Positions 35,080-44,617 of a DNA stretch of 64,000 bases are shown here, piece by piece. A model generated the notes under the pieces. That model was not told the DNA's origin. It did not search any database and saw nothing but the letters and a program-made list of their open reading frames with translations. The stretch's first letter is position 1. Each line of letters starts with the position of its first letter. The position numbers and the translations under genes are program-made. The DNA lies in assembly GCF_000568815.1 (NCBI RefSeq), contig NZ_CP007201.1:868001-932000 (forward strand), in the 5' to 3' direction. The stretch is from Sulfurospirillum multivorans DSM 12446. GTDB lineage: Bacteria > Campylobacterota > Campylobacteria > Campylobacterales > Sulfurospirillaceae.

Positions 35080-36012
35080 CTAGCCGTTTCTTAGTTTATC
35101 TCTGAGTTCAGATAATTTTTGAGCAATGACATTGGCATCTTTCTCAAGTTTGGAAAGATGTCCCATCGTCTCTAAGATAACAAGGTGATTTTGTGCAATC
35201 GCCTCTTTTAAAAGCTCCAAGATAGGGACAAAATTTTCATTATAAGAAGTCTTATCCATCATTTTGTCTTTAAAATCATAATCTATCCCTTTGAGGATAT
35301 AATACATAGCGATAAGATTGCCCTTGATTCTGTAAAATTTATCATCATCTGTCGAAAAGGTCGTTGTGGTCATAAGATTGGTTTGAAGTTGCTGTTTGAG
35401 TTGATCTACAGCGGTTGCTAAATTGTCAGAATTGACTATAAAAACAGCTCTTTTATTGATCATCTCTTTCGTTTGGTCTTCTTTTAGTTGTTTTAAGTAT
35501 AGGTCAATGTTTGAAACGGATTGTTTCACCCGTGTGGTATAGCTTGTAAAGAGAGGAATCCTAAAATCCGAATAAATATCAGAACGTGCTTGAACGAGGT
35601 ATTTGTTCGCTCCACCCGTTCCTCTGTTGCGTGCAAGATTGTTTTCAAGGATATTGATGCCGATACGAAACATCTCTATCTCACCCACTTGTTGGTAGTA
35701 TTTATTATCGATCCACGTTCTCACCCCTAGAAAATTAGTCACAAGCCCTTGATCCAGTAGGTTTTGAAGCCCATCTCTAAGAGACATGGTTGTTGACTCC
35801 CCTTCTAATGTTTTGAACTCTTTGACTACCGGTACGGTATCTGTTGTAATACTGTAAAACGGTGCTACAAAAAGGCTAATCGGGAAGAACCAAAGGACTA
35901 AAGCAACCGCCGCTACGACAAAAAGAGCAAAAAATCTTTTTAAAAAAATGAACCACTCTCTCATATTAAACACATATGAGAAAAATCTACTTTGTAAGCT
36001 TTTTGTTTCCAT
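35080..36012 (-). CDS. DUF2333-like inner-membrane-anchored protein
   Basis: 310 residues. One membrane helix near 22-45 (FFALFVVAAVALVLWFFP) leaves a long periplasmic part with SLRDGLQNLLDQGLV and NLARNRGTGGANKYL, resembling the DUF2333 family of unknown function. Helical, coiled-coil-like C-terminus. The ATGGAG ribosome site fits the start at 36012. Alone on its strand; no functional neighbour. Confidence 0.7.
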   Translation of the reverse strand: METKSLQSRFFSYVFNMREWFIFLKRFFALFVVAAVALVLWFFPISLFVAPFYSITTDTVPVVKEFKTLEGESTTMSLRDGLQNLLDQGLVTNFLGVRTWIDNKYYQQVGEIEMFRIGINILENNLARNRGTGGANKYLVQARSDIYSDFRIPLFTSYTTRVKQSVSNIDLYLKQLKEDQTKEMINKRAVFIVNSDNLATAVDQLKQQLQTNLMTTTTFSTDDDKFYRIKGNLIAMYYILKGIDYDFKDKMMDKTSYNENFVPILELLKEAIAQNHLVILETMGHLSKLEKDANVIAQKLSELRDKLRNG

Positions 36013-36132
36013 AAATTACTCCATTAAATATCTTTGATATAAACACTATTCTATCAGAAATCTACCCAATAGCACCTACTGAAATATAAACTAAAGGGTG
36101 AATGGTAACAGGCTCATTTTTTCTATTTCCAC

Positions 36133-36207
36133 CCACGCAACCCCTTCAAAAACTTCACCCATCCCCTTTACATGTAAACTCAAAAATCCCCCACAAACTT
36201 AAATTTA
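36133..36207 (+). repeat. 75-bp direct repeat, left copy, at border of the restriction island
   Basis: Begins CCACGCAACCC and ends CTTAAATTTA with TTTACATGTAAAC in the middle. It aligns without gaps to 44618-44692 at 60 of 75 positions. A TTGACT follows 12-13 bases later in both copies. Confidence 0.8.
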
Positions 36208-36219
36208 GTGTCTTTCTCA

Positions 36220-36249
36220 TTGACTGGCTTAATGCGAAAAGTATATAAT
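36220..36249 (+). promoter_or_regulatory. Sigma-70 promoter before the brnTA remnant
   Basis: TTGACT (36220-36225) and TATAAT (36244-36249) with an 18-base spacer. It lies 16 bases before the first open codon of the toxin remnant, so it may be the original brnTA promoter, placed close by deletion of the toxin start. Confidence 0.7.
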
Positions 36250-36264
36250 CACAATATACATTAA

Positions 36265-36402
36265 TGCCACTGTTACGCGCTTGGATGTAGCGACAACGGC
36301 GAGAATTTGTTTGTGATATTTACGCTGAGAGAGCGAAAAATTAGGGTTATATCGGCACGCTTAATGAATAAAAAAGAGAGGGTCATCTATGAAAACGCTT
36401 AA
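36265..36402 (+). pseudogene. brnT: BrnT toxin, C-terminal remnant
   Basis: An open frame without a start reads ...LGCSDNGENLFVIFTL, RERKIRVISARLMNKKERVIYE, then stop at 36402. This is the C-terminal half of BrnT RNase toxins (the ISAR...KKER.YE signature). The N-terminal half is missing; a TAA precedes base 36265. It overlaps the brnA start by 14 bases as in intact brnTA loci. Confidence 0.75.
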
Positions 36403-36658
36403 AACCATACCAAACTTTACATCGCAAGAAGAAGAGAACACTTTTTGGGAAACACACGACTCAAGTGAGTTTATGGACTGGAGTGAAGCGAAAAAAGTGC
36501 GCTTTCCTAGGCTTCAAAAAAGTGCCAAAACCATCTCTATCCGCATGCCTGTTGATATGATAGAAGAGGTCAAAGTACAAGCCAATAAGCTTGATATTCC
36601 GTAGCAGTCGTATATTAAAATGATCATTGCGCAAGGGTTGAAAGGGCGAACGGCTTAG
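36389..36658 (+). pseudogene. brnA: BrnA/CopG-type antitoxin with an in-frame TAG
   Basis: 89 codons. The first 71 give an N-terminal binding region (FWETHDSSEFMDWSEAKK) and a ribbon-helix-helix start (TISIRMPVDMIEEVKVQANKLDIP). A TAG at 36602-36604 interrupts, and the same frame continues QSYIKMIIAQGLKGRTA to a TAG at 36658, exactly the end of such antitoxins (normally DIPYQSYIKM, so the stop replaces a Tyr codon). The antitoxin is probably non-functional or truncated, consistent with loss of its toxin. Confidence 0.75.
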
Positions 36659-36702
36659 GGTTAGAAAGTTTAAAAGTTTAGCCCTAGATTACGACATATT
36701 CT

Positions 36703-39672
36703 CTATGCATTAAAATGTCTATACAATTCTTTTGACATGTTTTCCATAAGATAAGATTTAAAAGAACTATCGGTAAATATCTTCTGAAATAACACCTCAT
36801 TGGTACTTTTTTTATCAAGCATCATTTTTAAAAAATACCCTTTTTTGAATTGTTCTTCAAACTCATCGTATGAATTAACTTGTGCAATATCTTTCAAGTC
36901 TTCATTTTTCTTATGTGCTTCCAATGGTTGGTCATAAAAAGCAAGTCTATCTTCATCACTCAAATCAAGTCCAAATAGGTCATTTATTCTTTGAATCAAA
37001 CTGTTTAAGTCCACCTCTTCTTTCTCTTTGCTACGGCTTCCACCTTCGCTAAAACCTTTGAGTTCTTTTTCTTCACCTTTGTGCAAAGAGATGTCTTCGC
37101 CATTTATTTCATCGCCATTCATGCGTTTGAGCTTATAAAAATCAAGGCTCAATAACCCCTCAAGCTCAACTTTATTAATGGTATCTTTGGGGAACTTCCT
37201 GATAAGTCCGCCAAGATAGATATACATTTCATACAGAGATGTTTTTTTGATAGGATATATTTGAATGAGAAAGTTATAAGCTCTAAAAAACTTAATCACA
37301 TAGGTTTTAAACTCATCTTTTTTGGTATCGTCATCTAATTTATTAAATCTATCGATGCCAAAATTTATGAAATTATCCATTTTTGCGTTGTCGGTTGGGC
37401 TTCTGTCCTCTTTGAGATACAGTTTACAATACCCTTTGACTTCCTCTTCATAACAGATATGAAACTCATCAATTTTATGATAAAACTCAAACACAATGTT
37501 TGGGTCGGTCATCTCTTCGATATTTGAAGTCGTGTAGTACCTAGCAAAAGAGTCTTTGATGGTTTCTACACTATTGACAAAGTCAAGGACAAATGTATTG
37601 TCTTTCCCCTTGGCGACACGGTTTACTCGTGAGAGTGTTTGTACTGCTGTCACACCGTTGAGCATTTTATCGACATACATCGCACACAGTTTGGGTTGGT
37701 CAAAACCTGTTTGATATTTATCGGCTACGATTAAAAATTTGATGTTCTCCATGCTGTCAAATACTTTAACCAGCTCACTCTCTTTGATAGCATTGACACT
37801 CTCTTCGGTATATTTTACTTCATCAACTTTCAATTCACCCGAAAAAGCAATAAGCGATTTGACATAAGGATAATGCGTCGCCAAATACGCATCCATTGCC
37901 AACTTATACTTCAACGCATGAAGCCTAGAGCTTGTGACGATCATCGCTTTTGCTTGGTTTTTTAACCATAAAGAACGATTAGCCATAAAATCTTCTACGA
38001 TGACTTCTACTTTTTGTTTGATATTGTATTCATTGAGATTTATAAAAGCTCCTATTGCTTTATTTGCGCCTCTTTTTTCAAAGATAGGATTGTCTTTTAT
38101 CTTTTTACCGACTTTAAAATAGGTATCGCTTACCATGTAATTTTTAAGTGGGTCAAGGATAAATTTCTCTTCGATAGCTTGTTGCATAGAGTATAAATGA
38201 AATTCATGAGGTTTTCCATCCTCTTTAACTCTTCCAAAGATTTGCATTGTTTTATCTTTAGGTGTTGCTGTGAAAGCGAAAAAGCTTAAATGCCTTGTAT
38301 CGGTGATGGCTTCGAGTATTTTGTTGACATCATCTTCACTGGTGCTTTCAAACTTTGCATCAAATGCTTTGGCTTCATCCAAATTCTTACCACTCAGTGC
38401 TAGCTTTAAGTAGTTGATGTTCTCTCCACTGGTACTAGAATGCGCCTCATCAATGATAATGGCATACTTGTTCTTCTCCAAATTCTCTATCTTTTTGTAC
38501 GCATAAGAAAATTTTTGAATGGTGGTTATGATGATTTTCGATTTATTTTGTAACGCTAACGCTAAGTCATTGGAGTTTTTGTTTTTGTCTATCTTAACAA
38601 CAAGCCCCTTTGTTTTATCAAGCTGATAAATAGCGTCTTGGAGTTGTTTATCTAACACTTTTCTATCGGTGATGACGATGATACTATCAAAGATAAGGTT
38701 GTCTTGCTCGTCATGCAGTTTTGAAAGTCTATGCGCAAGCCACGAGATAGAGTTTGTCTTACCGCTTCCTGCGCTATGTTGTATGAGGTACTTGTGTCCT
38801 GCTTTTTCCTCTTTGACTTTGCACTCAACTTTTTTGACAACATCGAGTTGATGATACCTTGGGAAAATGGCTATTTTCTTTTTTGGATCTTTTTCATCCA
38901 CTTGAATAAAATAAAAATTACGAAAAATATCTAAAAGAGAATCTTGCAAGAGTATCTCTTCCCATAAGTAATGCGTTTTAAATTTATCTTCTATGGTTGG
39001 GTTTCCCGCTCCTTGTCCAATACCTTTGTTAAAAGGCAAAAAGTAAGTATCTTTCCCTTTAAGCTCGGTTGTCATGCTCACTTCATCGTTATCCACTGCA
39101 AAATAGATGAGCGTTCTCGTGTTAAATTCACTGAGTTTGCTTCGATAGCTTCTATCGAGCCTAAACTGCTTTTTGGCATCTTCGGTATCTTGTCCTGTGT
39201 ATTTATTTTTGAGTTCTATCACAACGATAGGGAAGCCATTGAGAAACAGTACTAGGTCTATTGAAGTTTTTGCTCCATCTTCAAAATAAAGCTGTCTTGT
39301 TATCGAAAAAATGTTGGCATTATAAAGTTTAACAGTCTCGTCGTTTTTAGTGTTATTGGGTTTAAAATAGACAAGTCGCAGGTTTGAAGATAAGCTATAG
39401 TCTTCAACACCCTCACGCAAAATAGTGATTAAACCTTTTTGCTTGATGTTGGTGTCTATCATGTCGATGAGCTTTTCTTCCCAATTTGTTGGGCGAAACT
39501 TTTTAAACTCTTCTAAAAGCTTTTTTTGGGTTGCTTCTAGGAATTTAAAAAGTTCAACCTTGTTGATGCACGATTTTCTATCAAAGTCACTGCTTGCACT
39601 TTGTGTAAATTCACTTTTTATGAGGGAGTTTTGTATCGCTTCTTCAACATCTTTTTCTTTGATATGCGCCAT
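36703..39672 (-). CDS. hsdR: Type I restriction enzyme, R subunit
   Basis: 989 residues. N-terminal PD-(D/E)XK nuclease: SIDLVLFLNGFPIVVIELKNKY (Asp, Glu-x-Lys) near 137-158. The Walker A is HSAGSGKTNSISW, the Walker B IIIDEAHSS, and helicase motifs VADKYQTGFDQPKL and QTLSRVNR follow. Cuts unmodified DNA far from the recognition site after ATP-driven translocation, in complex with HsdM and HsdS. A ribosome site AAAGG precedes the start. Apparently intact. Confidence 0.95.
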   Translation of the reverse strand: MAHIKEKDVEEAIQNSLIKSEFTQSASSDFDRKSCINKVELFKFLEATQKKLLEEFKKFRPTNWEEKLIDMIDTNIKQKGLITILREGVEDYSLSSNLRLVYFKPNNTKNDETVKLYNANIFSITRQLYFEDGAKTSIDLVLFLNGFPIVVIELKNKYTGQDTEDAKKQFRLDRSYRSKLSEFNTRTLIYFAVDNDEVSMTTELKGKDTYFLPFNKGIGQGAGNPTIEDKFKTHYLWEEILLQDSLLDIFRNFYFIQVDEKDPKKKIAIFPRYHQLDVVKKVECKVKEEKAGHKYLIQHSAGSGKTNSISWLAHRLSKLHDEQDNLIFDSIIVITDRKVLDKQLQDAIYQLDKTKGLVVKIDKNKNSNDLALALQNKSKIIITTIQKFSYAYKKIENLEKNKYAIIIDEAHSSTSGENINYLKLALSGKNLDEAKAFDAKFESTSEDDVNKILEAITDTRHLSFFAFTATPKDKTMQIFGRVKEDGKPHEFHLYSMQQAIEEKFILDPLKNYMVSDTYFKVGKKIKDNPIFEKRGANKAIGAFINLNEYNIKQKVEVIVEDFMANRSLWLKNQAKAMIVTSSRLHALKYKLAMDAYLATHYPYVKSLIAFSGELKVDEVKYTEESVNAIKESELVKVFDSMENIKFLIVADKYQTGFDQPKLCAMYVDKMLNGVTAVQTLSRVNRVAKGKDNTFVLDFVNSVETIKDSFARYYTTSNIEEMTDPNIVFEFYHKIDEFHICYEEEVKGYCKLYLKEDRSPTDNAKMDNFINFGIDRFNKLDDDTKKDEFKTYVIKFFRAYNFLIQIYPIKKTSLYEMYIYLGGLIRKFPKDTINKVELEGLLSLDFYKLKRMNGDEINGEDISLHKGEEKELKGFSEGGSRSKEKEEVDLNSLIQRINDLFGLDLSDEDRLAFYDQPLEAHKKNEDLKDIAQVNSYDEFEEQFKKGYFLKMMLDKKSTNEVLFQKIFTDSSFKSYLMENMSKELYRHFNA

Positions 39673-39675
39673 AAA

Positions 39676-40701
39676 TCAACCTTTGATTTGATACTTTTGT
39701 TTTGCGTTTTCTATCACTTTATGCAGTCTTTGTTCAAACTCTTCTTTGGGTGGCAGGATGGTTAAATATTTGGCTACATGTATATCGGAGTGTTCTATCT
39801 CTAGTAGCTCTATTTGTTCTTCATTTTTATCGGCACAAAGAATGATGCCCAAAGGTAAATTTTCATCCTCTTGTCTTTCGTACTTTTGCAACCATTTGAG
39901 ATAAAGTTCCATTTGTCCTTTATACTCTGCTTTGAACTTACCAAGTTTCAAGTCTATGGCGATAAGTCTTTTTAATTTACGATTGTAAAAAAGCAGATCT
40001 ATATAAAAATCATCTTCACCTATTTGGATTCTTTTTTGTCGTGCAATAAAGCTAAAACCGTTTCCAAGTTCTAAGATAAAGTGCTCAATCTCACGCAAAA
40101 TAGCATCTTCCAAATCTTTTTCCAAGTATCGGTCATTGAGTTCTAAAAAGTCCAAAACATACGGGTCTTTTAAAAGCATAGTAGAGCTTACTGCGCCCTC
40201 TTTGAGTTTTTCTATCTCATAAGAGATAAGTTCATCTGGTTTTTTTGAAAGTGCTGTTCGCTCATAAAGCATTGAATCAATTCGATTTCTTAAAGTTCGC
40301 ACACTCCAGTTATCTAAGCTACTCATTTGAGCGTAAAATTCTATTTGTAGAGCATCTTCCATTGGCAATAATTCTTTAAAATGAGACCAACTTAAATGTT
40401 GCGACAGCGTAGCAACATTTTCAAAAGTAAAGCATTGAGCGAACTTCATCATTCGTGTAAGCGATGAATAGCTATAACCTTGCCCAAACTCTTTAATCAA
40501 TTGTTGCGACACTGTAGCAACAATTTGATTTCCATACTCTGCGCGGTTGTTTTTTACGATATCTTCATTGATTTTAGTGCCTATGTGCCAATACATTAAA
40601 GTCAAAGATGAGTTTACGCTAATGGCTATTTGCTCTTTTGTAGATGCTATTAAAGATTTTAATTCATTGACCAAGTTTTTGTTTTCTATTAGTTCACTCA
40701 T
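39676..40701 (-). CDS. DUF1016/YhcG-type PD-(D/E)XK nuclease-domain protein
   Basis: 341 residues. The N-terminal DUF1016 helical part starts ASTKEQIAISVNSSLTLMYWHIG and includes ATLSQHLSWSHFKELLP; the C-terminal PD-(D/E)XK domain has DDFYIDLLFYN and RLIAIDLKLGKFK. Such proteins are often inserted in type I restriction loci; the function is not settled. It lies between hsdS and hsdR in the same orientation with AGGAG before its start, so it is part of the operon. Confidence 0.85.
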   Translation of the reverse strand: MSELIENKNLVNELKSLIASTKEQIAISVNSSLTLMYWHIGTKINEDIVKNNRAEYGNQIVATVSQQLIKEFGQGYSYSSLTRMMKFAQCFTFENVATLSQHLSWSHFKELLPMEDALQIEFYAQMSSLDNWSVRTLRNRIDSMLYERTALSKKPDELISYEIEKLKEGAVSSTMLLKDPYVLDFLELNDRYLEKDLEDAILREIEHFILELGNGFSFIARQKRIQIGEDDFYIDLLFYNRKLKRLIAIDLKLGKFKAEYKGQMELYLKWLQKYERQEDENLPLGIILCADKNEEQIELLEIEHSDIHVAKYLTILPPKEEFEQRLHKVIENAKQKYQIKG

Positions 40702-40710
40702 CTTTAACTC

Positions 40711-42681
40711 CTATACCTTTATGAGTTGTTTTTCACACATCCACTCTATGGCTTTAAGCCAATTTTCTTGTGGAATTTTTTTCTTGTTATCATGCCAATG
40801 ATTTAGTATCTCATCCAGTAAATTCTCCGTAGAAACTCTATTTTCTTTTGATAAATCAATATAGGCACTATAAACTGTTGCGACTATCTCTGCTTGGAGT
40901 GTTCTCATTCCTTTCATGAGGTTGAAAATATACTCAATGTTTTCTTGCTTCCAATACCGTCCATCAAGGTATTTTAGGTATTCTGTATGGTTTTCTAAGG
41001 CTATGTATTCTACTTTTTCAAAATTACCATTTTTGATTTTTTGAGCTTCAAACCATTTTGATTTTTGGAGTTGCGACTCAATAGAATGAATCATCTTAGA
41101 GTCATGTGGTCCCATAGCGTGACGACGATAGTCACTTCCAAAGTCTAAATTGTTTACAGCTTCAGCCATATAAAGGAGTTTTTGTAATTTGACTCTTCCA
41201 AAATAAATATCATTTTTTGAGTTATCGATAAAATAAGCTGCTAAAACCCTTCTTTGAAAGTACTCATTTGCCTTACTCTCTTTTTCAATAACTTCTATTT
41301 TCCCCGTAACCGCTTCGCTGATAAGAGCTTCTTTTGCCTCTTTTAGTTTTGTGATACTCTGCTTTGTTTTTGCGATGGTATTGTCAAAATGGATAAGTTT
41401 TTCATCGAGGTATTTTGAGATTTGTTTTTGCTCGGTTAGATCAAAATGTGGAACAAAAATATTTTTGAAAGCATCTAAGCTTAAACCATATCTTGTGACA
41501 CCTTTTGCCATTGTTTCAAAATAATTTCTTACTCCAACCAATTCAAAAAATCTAAATAAATATTTACTATAAACTTCTTTTTTACTATTTCGTAAAATTG
41601 CAAGATGATAGCCACACAAAACATTTTCAAAGTTTTCATTTACATAAGCCGGAATTGCAATATCATCAGGAGATTCTGAATCTTTTGTAATTAAAATATC
41701 CCCAAATTGTAATGAGAATTTTTTTATTTCAGATTCATTTGCTGTAGCTTCCATGAAATCTATTTTATTTGTTACGAGATCATTTTTATAAACATCAACA
41801 TAATTACAGAGTAAAACTTTTTCTTGTCCTTCATAACTCTTTTTATCTACATTACTTGAGATTATTTCTGAAATATATTTCAACTTCTTAATTTTCCACT
41901 CGTTAGGTATGACGCCTAACCATTCTACACCGCTTGGTTTTAGCTCACTTGGTGCTCTTTTGATGGTATGTCGTTTTGAGTTGTTTTCCACAACTTTGAG
42001 TTTTCCTGTGACAACTTCGCTGATTAAAGCCTGTTTTGCTAGTTCTAACTTAGCGATAAGTTGCTCTTTTTTTGAGATAGCATCATCAAAGATTTTACTT
42101 TTTTCATCTAAAAAATGTACTATTTTTTGTTGCTCATCAATATTTGGATAGGAGATGTAATTTGAAAGATAATTGTCAGTATCTAAGTTCTGAATTCCTG
42201 TAGTTTGTTTAATACTTTCTAAAACTACCCTTTGGCTATATAAAGAATTAAAAATTAAAACTAAAAATTTTGAATTCATTACTTGATTATTTATACTAAT
42301 TTTATTCATAAAATTTGAACAAACTGCTTTTTGCTCTAAATCATATAACACTACTCTTCCAACAGGAGTTTTCTCTCCTCCTCCAGATTTTTCTATAACT
42401 AAATCATTTTTTTTAAGAATTCTACTTTTTAATTCACCATTTGAAATATTTCTTACTGTAAAATTATTTTCATTAAATATTAATTTATCATAATCTATAT
42501 CTGCTACTCTCAAACATATAACATCATTTTCATTATTTTCTTCGTTATTTCCCCAAACTCCACCAATTAAATTTATTACAAATCTTTTTATTTTAGTTAA
42601 TCCCCAATCCTTAAGAATATCCCCCACCCACGCAACACCACTTGGTTTTAACTCATTTTGTTCTCGGATTCTGTATTTCAT
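40711..42681 (-). CDS. hsdS: Type I restriction specificity subunit with C-terminal SocA/Panacea-like domain
   Basis: 656 residues, much longer than the usual 400-450. Two target-recognition domains start with parallel ELKPSG-VxW-G segments (near 10 and 235) and end with conserved helices (SEVVTGKLKVVE near 218, SEAVTGKIEVIE near 455). From about 470 to 656 there is an additional domain with VKLQKLLYMAEAVNNL and RRHAMGPHDSKMI, the pattern of the DUF4065/SocA (Panacea) antitoxin domain. The start overlaps hsdM. The extension is the odd feature; it could be a fused antitoxin-like module or a guard domain. Confidence 0.85.
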   Translation of the reverse strand: MKYRIREQNELKPSGVAWVGDILKDWGLTKIKRFVINLIGGVWGNNEENNENDVICLRVADIDYDKLIFNENNFTVRNISNGELKSRILKKNDLVIEKSGGGEKTPVGRVVLYDLEQKAVCSNFMNKISINNQVMNSKFLVLIFNSLYSQRVVLESIKQTTGIQNLDTDNYLSNYISYPNIDEQQKIVHFLDEKSKIFDDAISKKEQLIAKLELAKQALISEVVTGKLKVVENNSKRHTIKRAPSELKPSGVEWLGVIPNEWKIKKLKYISEIISSNVDKKSYEGQEKVLLCNYVDVYKNDLVTNKIDFMEATANESEIKKFSLQFGDILITKDSESPDDIAIPAYVNENFENVLCGYHLAILRNSKKEVYSKYLFRFFELVGVRNYFETMAKGVTRYGLSLDAFKNIFVPHFDLTEQKQISKYLDEKLIHFDNTIAKTKQSITKLKEAKEALISEAVTGKIEVIEKESKANEYFQRRVLAAYFIDNSKNDIYFGRVKLQKLLYMAEAVNNLDFGSDYRRHAMGPHDSKMIHSIESQLQKSKWFEAQKIKNGNFEKVEYIALENHTEYLKYLDGRYWKQENIEYIFNLMKGMRTLQAEIVATVYSAYIDLSKENRVSTENLLDEILNHWHDNKKKIPQENWLKAIEWMCEKQLIKV

Positions 42682-44519
42682 TAGGCTAACAGCTCTTTTA
42701 AATCTTCATTGATGGCACTTTCAAGCTCTCGAATGTCAACCATAATGTCCTCGAAACGCTCAAGCGTTTTATACTCATAAAAGTGGCGTGTAAAGGGAAG
42801 TTCATAGCCTATGTTTTCAAAGGTGCTCTCATCCATCCACGATGAAACCAAGTGTGGTTTTACCTCTTCAGCAAAATAGTCTAATATATCTTTTTTAAGC
42901 GGTATCGACTCGGTGTCCTTGGCTATGAGTAGGTTGAGCTCAGTTGTTTTGAGCTTTACATGTAAGAATTTTACAAATGCAACTTTGGAGGCAAACGCTT
43001 TTTTTTCATCTTCGATGAGTTGGAGTTTTTTAAGGATTTCGTCTTTACATGTAAGCTCTTGAAACTTCTCATCGTCTTTGAGTTCTTCGTATGTTTTAGG
43101 GCGTTCTATGGTGATTTTGGTGTAGCCAAAGTCGGTGTTGTCGAAGATTTTTGAGTGAGAGGTATTTTTAAAAGCTTGATAAATTGTTGCTATCTCTTCT
43201 ATCTGTTCTTTGTCTATAAACTTTCGTTTGCTTCCAAGTGATTTTCTCATGGGTTTTGAAAAGTCACTGGCGTTTACAAGTTGGATTTTTCCTTTTCTTT
43301 GCTTCACTTTTTTATTGGTCAGTACCCAAATGTAGGTTGAAATGCCTGTATTGTAAAAAAGGTCGGTTGGAAGAGAGATGATACCCTCTAACATATCGGA
43401 CTCGATGATCCACTTTCGTATGCTACTCTCTCCACCACCTGCATCACCCGTGAAAAGCGGTGACCCGTTGAAGATGATAGCAATGCGACTTCCTTGCGCA
43501 TCATCAACCATTTTGCTAATCATATTTTGCAAAAAGAGCAATGAACCATCACTCACTCTTGGCACGCCTGCGCCAAATCTTCCATTAAAACCATAGGTTG
43601 AGTGTTCTGTTGTTACATAACTTTGCTCTTTTTTCCACTGTACACCAAACGGCGGATTTGAGATGAGGTAACGGTAGTGTTTTCCTTTGTGTCCGTCATC
43701 GGTTAAAGTGTTTCCAAAGACGATGTTGTTGGTATCTTGCCCTTTGATGAGCATATCTGCTTTACAAATGGCGTACGATTCATCGTTGATTTCTTGCCCG
43801 TAAAGTTCTACTTTGGCATCTTTGTTTTGCTCTAAAATGTACTTATAGCCCACAGAGAGCATACCTCCCGTACCACAGCAAAAATCTGCTATGGAGATGA
43901 CTTTACCTTTTGTCTTTATCTCTTCAATTTTGCCCATAAAAAGCATTTTCATACAAAGCTCTATGACTTCTCTTGGGGTATAGTGGTCTCCCGCTTCGGC
44001 ATTTTCTTTGAACTTTCGTATCAACTCTTCAAAAATATAGCCCATCGTTTGGTTATCGACTCTTTTAGGGTGTAAATCTACACTATTAAACTCTTTGATG
44101 ACATGAAAAAGTTGATTGTTTTTTGCGAGTTTATCGATGTCTTTGTTAAAATCAAAGTGCGCTATGATGTCTTTAATGTTAGAAGAGAAGCCTTGCAAAT
44201 AGGCTATAAAGTTCTCTTTTAAATGGTCTTGGTCATCGCAAAGATTTTTAAAGCCAAAAGGCGAAATGTTGTAAAAATCAAGACCGTTAAGTGCTGTTTT
44301 GATAAGCTCTTCTTGAGACGCTTCGGGAATGTCTTTATAAAGCTGATACGCTTTTAAAATAGCTTCTTTTTTTTCACTGATGATTTCATCAAAGCGTTTG
44401 ATAACGCACATCGGGAGAATGACATCACCGTATTTTTCAGGTTTGTAAACCCCTCTGAGACTCTCTGCAATTTGCCATATTAAGTTTATCTTGTCATTAA
44501 AGTTTATCATCGAACCCAT
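42681..44519 (-). CDS. hsdM: Type I DNA methyltransferase subunit
   Basis: 612 residues. N-terminal HsdM helical domain (EKYGDVILPMCVIKRFDE), then the N6-adenine methyltransferase with DFCCGTGGML (SAM site) and ISNPPFGVQW (NPPF catalytic motif). A C-terminal coiled coil (about 490-610) binds HsdS. The start may be the ATG at 44519 or at 44510. Two palindrome copies (42956, 43045) occur within it as LHVK and LTCK, whereas hsdS and hsdR have none. Confidence 0.95.
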   Translation of the reverse strand: MGSMINFNDKINLIWQIAESLRGVYKPEKYGDVILPMCVIKRFDEIISEKKEAILKAYQLYKDIPEASQEELIKTALNGLDFYNISPFGFKNLCDDQDHLKENFIAYLQGFSSNIKDIIAHFDFNKDIDKLAKNNQLFHVIKEFNSVDLHPKRVDNQTMGYIFEELIRKFKENAEAGDHYTPREVIELCMKMLFMGKIEEIKTKGKVISIADFCCGTGGMLSVGYKYILEQNKDAKVELYGQEINDESYAICKADMLIKGQDTNNIVFGNTLTDDGHKGKHYRYLISNPPFGVQWKKEQSYVTTEHSTYGFNGRFGAGVPRVSDGSLLFLQNMISKMVDDAQGSRIAIIFNGSPLFTGDAGGGESSIRKWIIESDMLEGIISLPTDLFYNTGISTYIWVLTNKKVKQRKGKIQLVNASDFSKPMRKSLGSKRKFIDKEQIEEIATIYQAFKNTSHSKIFDNTDFGYTKITIERPKTYEELKDDEKFQELTCKDEILKKLQLIEDEKKAFASKVAFVKFLHVKLKTTELNLLIAKDTESIPLKKDILDYFAEEVKPHLVSSWMDESTFENIGYELPFTRHFYEYKTLERFEDIMVDIRELESAINEDLKELLA

Positions 44520-44617
44520 TCTTTTTTATTTGTTGTATTGTACACTTTTAGATTGATAAGCTTATAAAAGCGAACCTAAATATACATAAAATTATCTTTT
44601 AATTACTGGTTTTAAAT

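Noticed and set aside
36655-36690. Terminator between brnA and hsdR
   Set aside because: A short AGGGTTA/TAGCCCT stem exists but has no T-run on either strand.
40390-40525. Repeated GTTGCGACA-TAGCAAC stretches in the DUF1016 gene
   Set aside because: They encode the similar VATLSQHL and VATVSQQL segments of the protein; not a separate DNA element.
41930-42660. Phase-variable inversion site within hsdS
   Set aside because: The two recognition domains share short direct, not inverted, similarity and no recombinase gene is nearby.
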